Shown: piece by piece, positions 30,801 through 40,804 of the stretch
Position numbering within the stretch: the first letter of the stretch is position 1
Layout of the letters: the number at the start of each line of letters is the position of its first letter
NCBI RefSeq assembly: GCF_050916355.1
Contig: NZ_CP136946.1
Span: 2,480,001 to 2,544,000, forward strand
Source of the DNA: Jeongeupia wiesaeckerbachi
GTDB lineage: Bacteria > Pseudomonadota > Gammaproteobacteria > Burkholderiales > Chitinibacteraceae
Reading direction: 5' to 3'
Length of the DNA: 64,000 nucleotides
Translations under genes and position numbers: made by a program
The notes under the pieces: model-generated
What the model was told of the DNA's origin: nothing
Database searches by the model: none
Seen by the model: only the letters and a program-made list of their open reading frames with translations

Positions 30801-30887
30801 CCGCCATCGTCGTCCGCCAACAGCCTGTCGCGCCTGCGCGGCGCGCGCAACCGATCAAGGAAAGCCGGTGACTACCGTCGTCGTCGT
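30782..30887 (+). repeat. Imperfect 71-bp-spaced tandem duplication at the pncC/BPH junction
   Basis: GATCAAGGAAATCCGATGAC (30,782-) and GATCAAGGAAAGCCGGTGAC (30,853-) are the same sequence displaced by 71 bases, and both continue into CGTCGTC. Each copy carries the end of an ...IKE-R stop overlapping an MT-VVVR start. It looks like a duplication of the original gene junction. Confidence 0.75.
30797..30871 (+). CDS. 24-residue ORF created by the junction duplication
   Basis: MTAIVVRQQPVAPARRAQPI followed by KESR. It starts by overlapping the pncC stop (ATGA) and ends overlapping the GTG of the proteasome homologue (GTGA). The first residues copy the N-terminus of that protein. It may serve only to carry ribosomes into the next gene. 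Confidence 0.4.
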   Translation: MTAIVVRQQPVAPARRAQPIKESR

Positions 30888-31446
30888 CAGAAAGAACAAT
30901 CAGGTCGCCATTGCGGCCGACAGCCAGTCCACCTTTGGCGATACCGCGCTGGGCGCGGGTTTTGACGCCCAGTGGAACAAGATCTTCAAATCGCATGGCA
31001 GTTATTTCTCGATCTCCGGCAGCGCCGCGCACGATCTGGTGATCCAGGCTGCACTGAAAAAATCGAAGACGCTGGATTTTTCCAGTCGGGTGGCGATTTT
31101 CGAGAGCTTCCGCAAGCTGCATCCGAAGCTCAAGGAAGACTTCTTCCTCAAGCCCGACGAGGAAGAGGACGATCCGTACGAATCGAGCCAGCTGACGGCG
31201 CTGATCGCCAACAAGCACGGCATTTTCGGCGTCTACAGCCTGCGCGAAGTCTACGAATATGCACGCTTCTGGGCGATCGGCAGCGGCCACGATTACGCGC
31301 TGGGCGCGATGCAGGCGGTGTATGACCGCGACGATCTGAGCGCACTGGATATCGCCCGCATCGGCGTCGAAGTCGGCTGCACCTTCGACATCAGCTCCAG
31401 CCTGCCGATGACCGAATATGTGATTGAGCTCGGTCAGGACGACTGA
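30868..31446 (+). CDS. Betaproteobacterial proteasome homologue (BPH), Ntn hydrolase
   Basis: 192 residues from a GTG at 30868. After Met removal the N-terminus is TTVVVVRKNNQVAIAADSQS, with the catalytic Thr, the HslV-like strand and the AADSQST region. IFKSHGSYFSISGSAAHDLV, IFGVYSLREVYEYARFWAIG-SGHDYALGAM and a DDPYESSQLTAL segment match BPH, a stand-alone HslV-related peptidase of betaproteobacteria that forms a double ring of subunits without a known ATPase partner. No hslU-like gene is nearby, in line with this. Confidence 0.87.
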   Translation: MTTVVVVRKNNQVAIAADSQSTFGDTALGAGFDAQWNKIFKSHGSYFSISGSAAHDLVIQAALKKSKTLDFSSRVAIFESFRKLHPKLKEDFFLKPDEEEDDPYESSQLTALIANKHGIFGVYSLREVYEYARFWAIGSGHDYALGAMQAVYDRDDLSALDIARIGVEVGCTFDISSSLPMTEYVIELGQDD

Positions 31447-31464
31447 GCCAGCTTGGGAAACATC

Positions 31465-32103
31465 ATGAACGGCGCCGATCCGACCAACCCGCATCCGATG
31501 GCAGGTTTTCCGCAGGTGTGCTTCATCAAGAACACCGTGCGTAATCCGAACATCATCGTGGGCGATTACAGTTATTACGATGACCCGGAAGATGCCGAGA
31601 ACTTCGAGCGCAACGTCCTGTATCACTTTCCGTTCATTGGCGACAAGCTGATCATCGGCAGGTTTTGCGCGATAGCGCGCGGGGCGAAATTCATCATGAA
31701 TGGCGCCAACCACAAGCTCTCGGGTGTTTCGACTTACCCTTTCTATATTTTCGGCAATGGCTGGGAAACAGTCATGCCCAAGCCGGGCGAGCTGCCGTAC
31801 AAAGGCGATACCGTCATCGGCAATGATGTCTGGATCGGCTACGAAGCGCTGATCATGCCGGGCGTGAAGATCGGCAATGGCGCGATTGTTTCGTCCCGTT
31901 CCGTGGTGGTGGCCGATGTGCCGCCGTATACCATCGTTGGCGGCAATCCGGCCAAGCCTATTAAACAGCGCTTCGATCCGGGGATCGTGGCACGCCTGGA
32001 AGCGCTGGCGTGGTGGGATTGGCCTGCCGAGAAAATCACCCGGCATCTGCCGCTGATTGTTTCGGGCGATACCGAGGCATTGCTGCGTGTTGCCGCTGAC
32101 TGA
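31465..32103 (+). CDS. Vat-like acetyltransferase (left-handed beta-helix)
   Basis: 212 residues from the ATG at 31465 (MNGADPTNPHPMAGFPQVCF); an upstream TTG is less likely. The NPNIIVGDYSYYDD, GDKLIIGRFCAIARGAKFIM-NGANHKLSG (with the catalytic His), FGNGWE and TVIGNDVWIGYEALIMPGVK hexapeptide motifs are those of Vat/xenobiotic acetyltransferases. These trimeric enzymes acetylate streptogramin A or similar compounds with acetyl-CoA. Whether this chromosomal gene gives resistance is unknown. Confidence 0.9.
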   Translation: MNGADPTNPHPMAGFPQVCFIKNTVRNPNIIVGDYSYYDDPEDAENFERNVLYHFPFIGDKLIIGRFCAIARGAKFIMNGANHKLSGVSTYPFYIFGNGWETVMPKPGELPYKGDTVIGNDVWIGYEALIMPGVKIGNGAIVSSRSVVVADVPPYTIVGGNPAKPIKQRFDPGIVARLEALAWWDWPAEKITRHLPLIVSGDTEALLRVAAD

Positions 32104-32159
32104 TATTGACTCGATCGCTGTGGCCAGATGCCACGCCGATCATTCTGACGGATAGGCTT

Positions 32160-32636
32160 ATGTATATCGGCAATCTGGCCACTTGGCCGCAGCAACGCGC
32201 CATTCTGCCCGACGCGGTCAACCGTGCGCTTGATGCGCTCGCGCAGCAGGATCTGGCCGCCATGCCGGCCGGCCGTTATGAAATCGACGGTGATCGCTTG
32301 TTCTTCATGATTCAGGAAATGATCACCCAGCCCTTCGAAGCCGGCCGCCCGGAAGCGCATCGTCGCTATGCCGACATCCAGCTGCTGCTGAATGGCGAGG
32401 AAGGCTATGGCATCGCGCCACCGGATCCCGCTTTGCCGGTGCTCGATGATTTTTTCGACAGCCGCGACATCGGCTTTTACGCCACGCCGCTGAACGAGCA
32501 GCGCATCAACCTGCAGCCCGGCGATTTCGTCGTGTTCTACCCGGGCGAATTGCACCGGCCCGGCCGCTGCGTGGCCGAATCGATGCCGATCCGCAAGGTG
32601 GTGGTCAAGATCGACCGCGCCTTGCTCGGGCTTTGA
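32160..32636 (+). CDS. YhcH/YjgK/YiaL-family cupin-like protein
   Basis: 158 residues from the ATG at 32160 (MYIGNLATWPQQRAILPDAV). RYEIDGDRLFFMIQEMITQP, EAHRRYADIQLLLNGEEGYG and FVVFYPGELHRPGRCVAESM are typical of DUF386, small beta-barrel proteins linked to sugar (sialic acid, beta-galactosidase-associated) metabolism, with metal-binding His/Glu residues. It follows the Vat-like gene after 56 bases. The substrate is unknown. Confidence 0.87.
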   Translation: MYIGNLATWPQQRAILPDAVNRALDALAQQDLAAMPAGRYEIDGDRLFFMIQEMITQPFEAGRPEAHRRYADIQLLLNGEEGYGIAPPDPALPVLDDFFDSRDIGFYATPLNEQRINLQPGDFVVFYPGELHRPGRCVAESMPIRKVVVKIDRALLGL

Positions 32637-32814
32637 CCTGACCGATGCAATCCTGCCGGCCGCGTCGTGCTTGCCTACAACTTGAACGTCGTGACTGAAG
32701 GGAATCCCTGTGGGACGCTTCGGCCCTTCAAAGCGCGCCGTGCCCACACCGCTGTGCCAGATTTTGTCAGTCATTTTTTTGAATTGAGAGCCCGGCCCTG
32801 ACCGGCAGAGAACC

Positions 32815-33687
32815 ATGACCCAAGACACGCTTGAACGTTTCCTTTTCGACGATGCGCCGGTGCGCGGCGAGATCGTCAAGCTCGACGCCAGCTACCGCGA
32901 AGTCCTCGCCCGTCACGATTACCCGCCGGTGCTGGCGCGTTTCATCGGCGAACTGATGGCTGCCGGCACGCTGCTGTCGGCGACGCTGAAGTTCGAAGGC
33001 ACGCTGGTGATGCAGCTGCACGGCACCGGCGCCGTCCGCTTGCTGGTGGTCGAAGTGACCAGCGACAACACCATCCGCGCGATGGCGCGCTGGGAAGGCG
33101 ACATTCCCGATGTGTCGCTGGCCGAACTGCTCGGTCAGGACCGCCGCTTCATGCTGACGCTCGACCCGGATGAAGGCGAAGCCTATCAGGGCATCGTCGG
33201 CCTCGAGCCGGATCAGAGCGTCGCCGACATCATCGAACACTATATGAAGCATTCAGAGCAGCTCGATACCCGGCTGTGGCTGGCGTGCGGCGACGGCCTC
33301 GCCGCCGGGCTGATGGTGCAGAAGATGCCCGCCGGCCACGGCGACCCGGAAGCGTGGGAGCGCATCGGCATGCTGGCACAGACGATCACGCCGGCAGAAA
33401 TGCTCGAACTGCCGGTGCGTGATGTGCTGTACCGGCTGTTCAACGAAGAGCAGGTCCGCGTGTTCGACCCGGCCACGCCGCGCTTCGCCTGCACCTGTTC
33501 GCGCGAGCGCGTCGGCGGCATGCTCGAAATGGTCGGCCGCGAAGAAGTCGACCACGTGCTGGCCGAAAAGGGCTCGGTCGACGTCACCTGCGAATTCTGC
33601 GGCAAGGGTTACCACTTCGATCTGGTCGATATCGAACAGCTGTTTGCCGGTCATGGCACTAGGCCGGTCGGTGATCAGTTGCACTAA
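32815..33687 (+). CDS. hslO: Redox-regulated chaperone Hsp33
   Basis: 290 residues. The N-terminal domain has LFDDAPVRGEIVKLDASYRE, SATLKFEGTLVMQLHGTGAV and the C-terminal zinc switch has CTC (FACTCSRERVGGMLEMVGRE) and CEFC (VTCEFCGKGYHFD). On oxidation the zinc is released and the dimeric holdase becomes active. Located between a DUF386 gene and a terminator, apparently as its own unit. Confidence 0.97.
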   Translation: MTQDTLERFLFDDAPVRGEIVKLDASYREVLARHDYPPVLARFIGELMAAGTLLSATLKFEGTLVMQLHGTGAVRLLVVEVTSDNTIRAMARWEGDIPDVSLAELLGQDRRFMLTLDPDEGEAYQGIVGLEPDQSVADIIEHYMKHSEQLDTRLWLACGDGLAAGLMVQKMPAGHGDPEAWERIGMLAQTITPAEMLELPVRDVLYRLFNEEQVRVFDPATPRFACTCSRERVGGMLEMVGREEVDHVLAEKGSVDVTCEFCGKGYHFDLVDIEQLFAGHGTRPVGDQLH

Positions 33688-33695
33688 AGCAAAGA

Positions 33696-33721
33696 AGCCC
33701 CGGTTTGCCGGGGTTTTTTTT
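33696..33721 (+). terminator. Terminator after hslO
   Basis: CCCCGG-TTTG-CCGGGG stem-loop (33,698-33,713) followed directly by eight T residues, six bases after the hslO stop. Confidence 0.92.
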
Positions 33722-33891
33722 GGGGGCATCTCGCGTTATCGCAGATTGCTTTTTAATTTTGTAATGCATTTGACATTATTTTGACGCCAGTCTTTGTGAT
33801 TTCTTGCTTAAGTTTTGGATATTATTTACATTGTCGCTGTTGGTTCGAATTGATTGCTTTGTGTTCACTCGAAAATAAACAGGGATGATGT

Positions 33892-34728
33892 ATGCAAGTT
33901 CTAATTACATTGGTGGTCGCCGTAAGCGCGGTCTGGGTCTATCTTGATGCGACCAAGCATAAAATCGGCAAGCGGCCTGGCGCGTCCGGCTTGCTTAATC
34001 TTTCCGCAGGCGGGTGGGCGGCTTCGACTCTGTTTCTATGGATCATTGGCTTCCCAGCCTATCTGATCAAGCGCAAGTCATTAATTGCACTGGCATCTGA
34101 TATGCCGGTAACGGTTTCCCGGCGCGGTGTCAAAACGGGTGTTCTGGCGGCGATTGGTGGTTTGTGGGTGTTGGCGGCGCTTGCTGCCGAAGTACCCGCA
34201 ACGGCGCAAACCGCTGGTGATGCTCAGGCTGCGGTTGCGGAATCGGGCGAGACAGCACCGGCCGAGGTCGAAAAGGTCGCGTCGGTCCAGCCTGAGGCGG
34301 CAAAGCCAAAACATAACTGGCTGGTCGAGAGCGATGGGAAGTATGGCTATGGGTCGGCAGTTAGCAAGAATCAGGCCGCCGATGGTCAAGTAGCAGGTGA
34401 CGTAAATATGTTCCGCTATGTTGGCAAGCAAGGCGATAAATATCAAATTGTGGATATTGGTACGTCTGAGAATGAGGGTGCCACTGTTGTTCTGGAGTGT
34501 ACTTATCCGTGTACACTTGGGAAGGTAATGGGGTTTAACCCTGGTTCGATAGGGCAGCCTGCGCTTCAGACTGAATATACTCAAATCAGCGAAGCTACAG
34601 TAGCCTCCAATATTTTTGAAGATGCGGCTAATGGGGCATTGACGATACGTATGACGATGGACTCCAAGGGCCAGCAGAAACACATTTGGTTCGATGAAAA
34701 GAAAGGCATGCAGTTGCTCTCTGAATAA
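33892..34728 (+). CDS. Unrecognised membrane protein with extracytoplasmic domain
   Basis: 278 residues. Transmembrane helices at about 3-18, 40-60 and 82-100 are followed by an Ala/Glu-rich linker and a soluble C-terminal domain of about 140 residues (HNWLVESDGKYGYGSAVSKN to GMQLLSE) with ECTYPC. The upstream region is AT-rich with an AGGGATGATGT site before ATG. Codon and base use are more AT-rich than the neighbours, and it stands alone between two terminators. No family recognised. Confidence 0.8.
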   Translation: MQVLITLVVAVSAVWVYLDATKHKIGKRPGASGLLNLSAGGWAASTLFLWIIGFPAYLIKRKSLIALASDMPVTVSRRGVKTGVLAAIGGLWVLAALAAEVPATAQTAGDAQAAVAESGETAPAEVEKVASVQPEAAKPKHNWLVESDGKYGYGSAVSKNQAADGQVAGDVNMFRYVGKQGDKYQIVDIGTSENEGATVVLECTYPCTLGKVMGFNPGSIGQPALQTEYTQISEATVASNIFEDAANGALTIRMTMDSKGQQKHIWFDEKKGMQLLSE

Positions 34729-34744
34729 ACAGGGGGCCATCAAA

Positions 34745-34768
34745 AACCCGCCAATCGGCGGGTTTTTT
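34745..34768. terminator. Bidirectional terminator
   Basis: CCCGCC-AATC-GGCGGG (34,747-34,762) with AAAAA before and TTTTTT after. It serves the plus-strand membrane protein gene and the minus-strand DUF1653 gene. Confidence 0.9.
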
Positions 34769-34796
34769 CATGTAAAGCTTCGATGTCGCGTATGCG

Positions 34797-35027
34797 CTAT
34801 GTGTTCGCGCCGACATAGGCAAAGCGCGGCACCGATTCGCCGTTGACGATGACTTCTTCAAAGAACATCGCATACGGCCGTACCCATAGGCCGAAGTCGC
34901 CGTACTGTGCGCGGTACAGCACCATCCATTCGGTGGTTTCCGAATGCCGGACCACGTCGATCACTTCGTAATTCAGGTTCTTGTAGTGGCGGTAGTGGCC
35001 GGTTTGCAGTGGTGGGCGAGGCGTCAT
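34797..35027 (-). CDS. DUF1653 protein
   Basis: 76 residues from the ATG at 35027 with GGAG upstream. TGHYRHYKNLNYEVIDVVRH, MVLYRAQYGDFGLWVRPYAM and FFEEV are the DUF1653 signature (a small WYL-like barrel family of unknown function). It follows alaS on the same strand but a terminator separates them. Confidence 0.9.
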   Translation of the reverse strand: MTPRPPLQTGHYRHYKNLNYEVIDVVRHSETTEWMVLYRAQYGDFGLWVRPYAMFFEEVIVNGESVPRFAYVGANT

Positions 35028-35044
35028 GTTTTTTATCTCCATGT

Positions 35045-35078
35045 AAAAAACGGCTGGCACGCAGGGTGACCAGCCGTT
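35045..35078 (-). terminator. alaS terminator
   Basis: On the minus strand AACGGCTGG (35,078-35,070) pairs with CCAGCCGTT (35,057-35,049) and runs into TTTTA. It lies 21 bases after the alaS stop and just before the DUF1653 start. Confidence 0.85.
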
Positions 35079-35099
35079 GTTCCTGCGTGGCTTTGACGA

Positions 35100-37733
<2,634 letters not shown>

Positions 37734-37842
37734 GGGCGCTGGGCTCGGAATGCGTGCAAATTGCAAACCTTGGATTCTAAAGGAAAGCCCGTCGGGGAGG
37801 ATAGCTGCGGGCTGTGTTTGTGTCTGTGAGACAGGGGAGCAA

Positions 37843-37954
37843 AGCGGCTGACAAAACCCAGCGAAGCGGTGCTGGCAAGGCGTGCGAAGCGCAGACAGTA
37901 CAAGCAGGTACGGCAAGCGAGTACAACGCAGCCAGCAGGGTTTTGTTAGCCGCT
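37843..37954. repeat. Inverted-repeat-bounded intergenic element, copy 1
   Basis: AGCGGCTGACAAAACCC (37,843-37,859) and GGGTTTTGTTAGCCGCT (37,938-37,954) are inverted repeats (16 of 17). The interior contains CAGCGAAGCGGTGCTGGCAA and a GCGAAG/CAGTAC stretch found again at 53.4 kb. The element overlaps the last codons and stop of the Bcr/CflA gene and lies upstream of alaS. Confidence 0.75.
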
Positions 37955-39136
37955 CTTGGCGAAGCGGCGGTTGATGGCCCAGCCGATCAGCCCAAACAGC
38001 GCCATCGACCACGCCAGCGGCTTTGCCGTGCCGTCGTGGATCATGCCCATGGCGAAGGTTGCCAGCGTGGCGAGGCCGTACTGCAGCGTGCCCAGCAACG
38101 ACGAGGCGCTGCCGGCGCGTTCCGGATGGTTGGCCAGCGAGGCCGCGGCGGCGTTCGGGTTGACGAAGCCGAGGCTGGTCATGAAGCAGAAGATGCCGGC
38201 CAGCAGCAGCGGCATCGTCGCGATGCCGGCAACGCCGGCAACCGCCAGCAGCATCGATGCGGCAAGCACGGCGATCAGCCCGGCACGCAGCAGCGTATAG
38301 ATGCTGTTGCGCTTGAGCAGCGCGGCATTGATCTGTGACGCGGCGATCAGGCCGACCGAGTTGGCGCAGAACACCCAGCCATAGGCGCTGGGGCTCAGGT
38401 GGAACAGCTCGATCAGCACGAAGGGCGAGCCGGCGAGGTAGGCGTACAGCCCGGCCTGGGCGAAACCACCGGCGATGGCGTGGGTGCTGAAATCGCGGTC
38501 ACGCAGGATTTCGACGTAAACGCGGAACACGCTGAACGGGTTGAGCGAGGTGCCCGGATCGGGCTGCCGTGTTTCCTTGAGCGTGACGATGACGGCAATC
38601 AGGCAGGCGAGGCCGAAGGCGACATTGAGGCCGAAGATCACCCGCCAGCTCGAAACCTGCAGGATGTAGCCACCGAGCAGCGGCGCGAGGATCGGCGAGA
38701 CGCCCATGATCAGCATCAGCATCGAGAACGAACGCGCGGCTTCGCGCGGGTCGCAGCGGTCGCGGACGATGGCCCGTGCCAGCACGATGCCCGAACACGC
38801 GCCGAAAGCCTGAATGAATCGCCAGACCATCAGGGCATCGATGCTTTGCGCCAGCATGCAGCCGATCGAGGCGAGCGAATACAAGACCAGACCGGCCACC
38901 AGCGGTTTCTTGCGACCGAAACGGTCGCTGGCCGGACCGTAGACCAGCTGGCCGCACAGCAGGCCGACGAAAAAGGTCGTCAGCGTCAGTTGCACCGCGC
39001 CACTGCCGGCGTTGAGGCTGTGCTGGATCGCCGGGAACGCCGGCAAATACATATCGATCGATACCGAACCGATCGCGGTCAGCGTGCCGAGCAGCACCAT
39101 CCAGCCGGGAATGTGGAAACGTGTGTTGGAAGTCAT
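37946..39136 (-). CDS. Bcr/CflA-family drug efflux transporter (MFS)
   Basis: 396 residues from the ATG at 39136, 12 predicted transmembrane helices. MYLPAFPAIQ after helix 1, the GQLVYGPASDRFGRKKPLVA loop motif and RFIQAFGACSGIVLARAIVR-D are the Bcr/CflA signature. Members export bicyclomycin, chloramphenicol or other small compounds by proton antiport. Its final codons overlap the inverted repeat of an intergenic element. Confidence 0.93.
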   Translation of the reverse strand: MTSNTRFHIPGWMVLLGTLTAIGSVSIDMYLPAFPAIQHSLNAGSGAVQLTLTTFFVGLLCGQLVYGPASDRFGRKKPLVAGLVLYSLASIGCMLAQSIDALMVWRFIQAFGACSGIVLARAIVRDRCDPREAARSFSMLMLIMGVSPILAPLLGGYILQVSSWRVIFGLNVAFGLACLIAVIVTLKETRQPDPGTSLNPFSVFRVYVEILRDRDFSTHAIAGGFAQAGLYAYLAGSPFVLIELFHLSPSAYGWVFCANSVGLIAASQINAALLKRNSIYTLLRAGLIAVLAASMLLAVAGVAGIATMPLLLAGIFCFMTSLGFVNPNAAAASLANHPERAGSASSLLGTLQYGLATLATFAMGMIHDGTAKPLAWSMALFGLIGWAINRRFAKSG

Positions 39137-39326
39137 GCCGATATGCTGCCAGCAAACGGGAATTGTTACCTCGAAAATAATCCCGAAAGTAACTAGATGG
39201 CCAAGCCGGGCAAGGCGGTGCCGAGGATTACGGCAGGCGCAAACCCGGCCCGGTTCGTGCACGGGCACTTTGGTGCAGTCCGGTGTGCGGACGCCTTGCT
39301 GCGCAGGTTTCCAGAGTGAGGCGCTA

Positions 39327-39363
39327 CACGGTCTTCAAGGACACCGGGTCCTCGAAGACCGTG
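39327..39363. other. Long imperfect hairpin in a noncoding gap
   Basis: CACGGTCTTCAAGGAC (39,327-39,342) and GTCCTCGAAGACCGTG (39,348-39,363) pair at 15 of 16 positions around ACCGG. No T-run follows on either strand. The 289-base gap between the transporter and the SDR gene otherwise shows no feature. Confidence 0.5.
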
Positions 39364-39425
39364 TGCGCTGCTGCAGCGCCGAAGCAGCTGCAAAGCGCCG
39401 TGGCCGTGCCAGCCGGAGCCGCAGC

Positions 39426-40064
39426 TCAGTAGCCGACGGTAAAGCGGGCGCGGCTGTGCTTCGGTGTTTCGAGCTCGTCGAGCATCGCCACGGCGTAGTC
39501 CTCGACCGAAATCACGCTGTTGCCGTCGGCATCGACCAGCAACTGATCGCCACCGAGGCGGAACCGGCCGGTGCGCTCGCCCGGCTGCAACATGGCCGAC
39601 GGGCTCAGCAAGGTCCAGTCGAGCGCGGTTTCGGCACGCAGCAGGTTCAGCGCTTCGCGGGCGCCGAGGGCCGACGCCTTCCATTGCTCGGGGAATGCCG
39701 GCGTGTCGACGAGTTGCACCCCCGGTGCGACCTCGAGGCTGCCTGCGCCGCCGACGACCAGCAGGCGGGCGACATCGGCCTGCTTGGTGGCGGCGACGAT
39801 GGATTTGAAGCCGTCGACGAAATAGCCGAGCACATCGCTTTGCGCGTGGCCGCTGAATGCGCTGATCACCGCGTCATGACCCTTGAGCTGTGCTGCCAGC
39901 GCGGCGGTGTCCTGCACCTTGACGGCGACACCGGTCAGATTGGCGTGCGGCTGCAGTTTTTCCGGATGCTGGACCAGCGCGGTGACGCGATGGCCGCGGG
40001 CGAGGGCTTCGGCGAGCAACTTGGTACCGACGTAGCCGGTGGCTCCGATGAGGGCGATATGCAT
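39426..40064 (-). CDS. NAD(P)-binding atypical SDR, NmrA-like
   Basis: 212 residues from the ATG at 40064 (AAGGAG upstream). The N-terminal MHIALIGATGYVGTKLLAEA is a Rossmann GxxGxxG motif; later LLVVGGAGSLEVAPGVQLVD and LDWTLLSPSAMLQPGERTGR resemble the SDR family of NAD(P)H-binding isomerase-like reductases. There is no classical YxxxK. It follows the DsbA-like gene on the same strand with 19 bases between, divergent from a LysR gene. Confidence 0.9.
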   Translation of the reverse strand: MHIALIGATGYVGTKLLAEALARGHRVTALVQHPEKLQPHANLTGVAVKVQDTAALAAQLKGHDAVISAFSGHAQSDVLGYFVDGFKSIVAATKQADVARLLVVGGAGSLEVAPGVQLVDTPAFPEQWKASALGAREALNLLRAETALDWTLLSPSAMLQPGERTGRFRLGGDQLLVDADGNSVISVEDYAVAMLDELETPKHSRARFTVGY

Positions 40065-40083
40065 GGAAAGCTCCTTGTTGATG

Positions 40084-40704
40084 TCAGACGTGGGAAGCAA
40101 CGAACTCGACCAAGGCGGCCGGGTCCTGGAAAAGCAGGGTGTTGGGTGTGATGACAACATCGTCGCCGCGGCGCAGCAGCAGTACCGGCACGCCGCGCAG
40201 ATTGAGCTGGCGCATCAGCGTGCGGGCCTGTACGACCTGCTGCTGCAATGCCTCGGGCCAAGCCTCGGTTGCGTCCAGCGTAGCGGCATCGAGATCGAAG
40301 GCCTTGGCCAGCGCGGCACGCTGCGGAGTATCGATCAGCTCGCCGTCGACATAGCGCACGGCCTGCACCCGTTGTAGAACGTCGAGCGCAAGTTCGGGGC
40401 GCTGTTCGGCGATCAGGTGCCAGGCCAGCGTGGCTGCGGTCGAGTCGAGCACGATGTTGTCGCCGCCGAGCAGCCGGTCGCGATAGGCCTCGCTGAAGAC
40501 CACGCCGGTGCGTTCGCGGATCTGCATGTCGCTCTGCCAGAAGTAAGCTTTGGCGGCCGGCACGTCGGCGGCGCCGGCGAACAGCCCGGTCGGCAGCAGG
40601 CGCAGCGGCAGCGGACTGGCGTCGCGCAGTGCGGCGAGTGCGGGGTGGGCGCCGTAGCACCAGCCGCAGCTGGGATCAAACAACAGGATCAGTTCGGTTT
40701 GCAT
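40084..40704 (-). CDS. DsbA-family (FrnE-like) thioredoxin-fold protein
   Basis: 206 residues, MQTELILLFDPSCGWCYGAH. The CGWC active site near residue 13, no signal peptide, the large helical insert and the RQLNLRGVPVLLLRRG cis-Pro region indicate a cytoplasmic DsbA/FrnE-type oxidoreductase or isomerase. It is the first gene of a two-gene unit transcribed away from a LysR regulator, which likely controls it. Confidence 0.9.
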   Translation of the reverse strand: MQTELILLFDPSCGWCYGAHPALAALRDASPLPLRLLPTGLFAGAADVPAAKAYFWQSDMQIRERTGVVFSEAYRDRLLGGDNIVLDSTAATLAWHLIAEQRPELALDVLQRVQAVRYVDGELIDTPQRAALAKAFDLDAATLDATEAWPEALQQQVVQARTLMRQLNLRGVPVLLLRRGDDVVITPNTLLFQDPAALVEFVASHV

Positions 40705-40780
40705 CGGGTACTCCGGTGTATCGATGCAGCCATGATGCGCTTCGGTATTGATCGGATAAATAACTCAATCAATAATTGAC

Positions 40781-40799
40781 TGTTAGCAAATAGAGAACA
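40781..40799. promoter_or_regulatory. Candidate LysR binding dyad
   Basis: TGTT-N11-AACA (40,781-40,799) is a T-N11-A-type dyad in the 100-base gap between the divergent DsbA-like and LysR genes, directly before the LysR start. The flanking DNA is AT-rich (AACTCAATCAATAATTGACT). Confidence 0.45.
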
Positions 40800-40804
40800 G
40801 TTTG

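Noticed and set aside
39193..39684. Minus-strand frame between the transporter and the SDR gene
   Set aside because: Its upstream half is a shadow of the SDR gene and its downstream half contains the long hairpin; no family resemblance.
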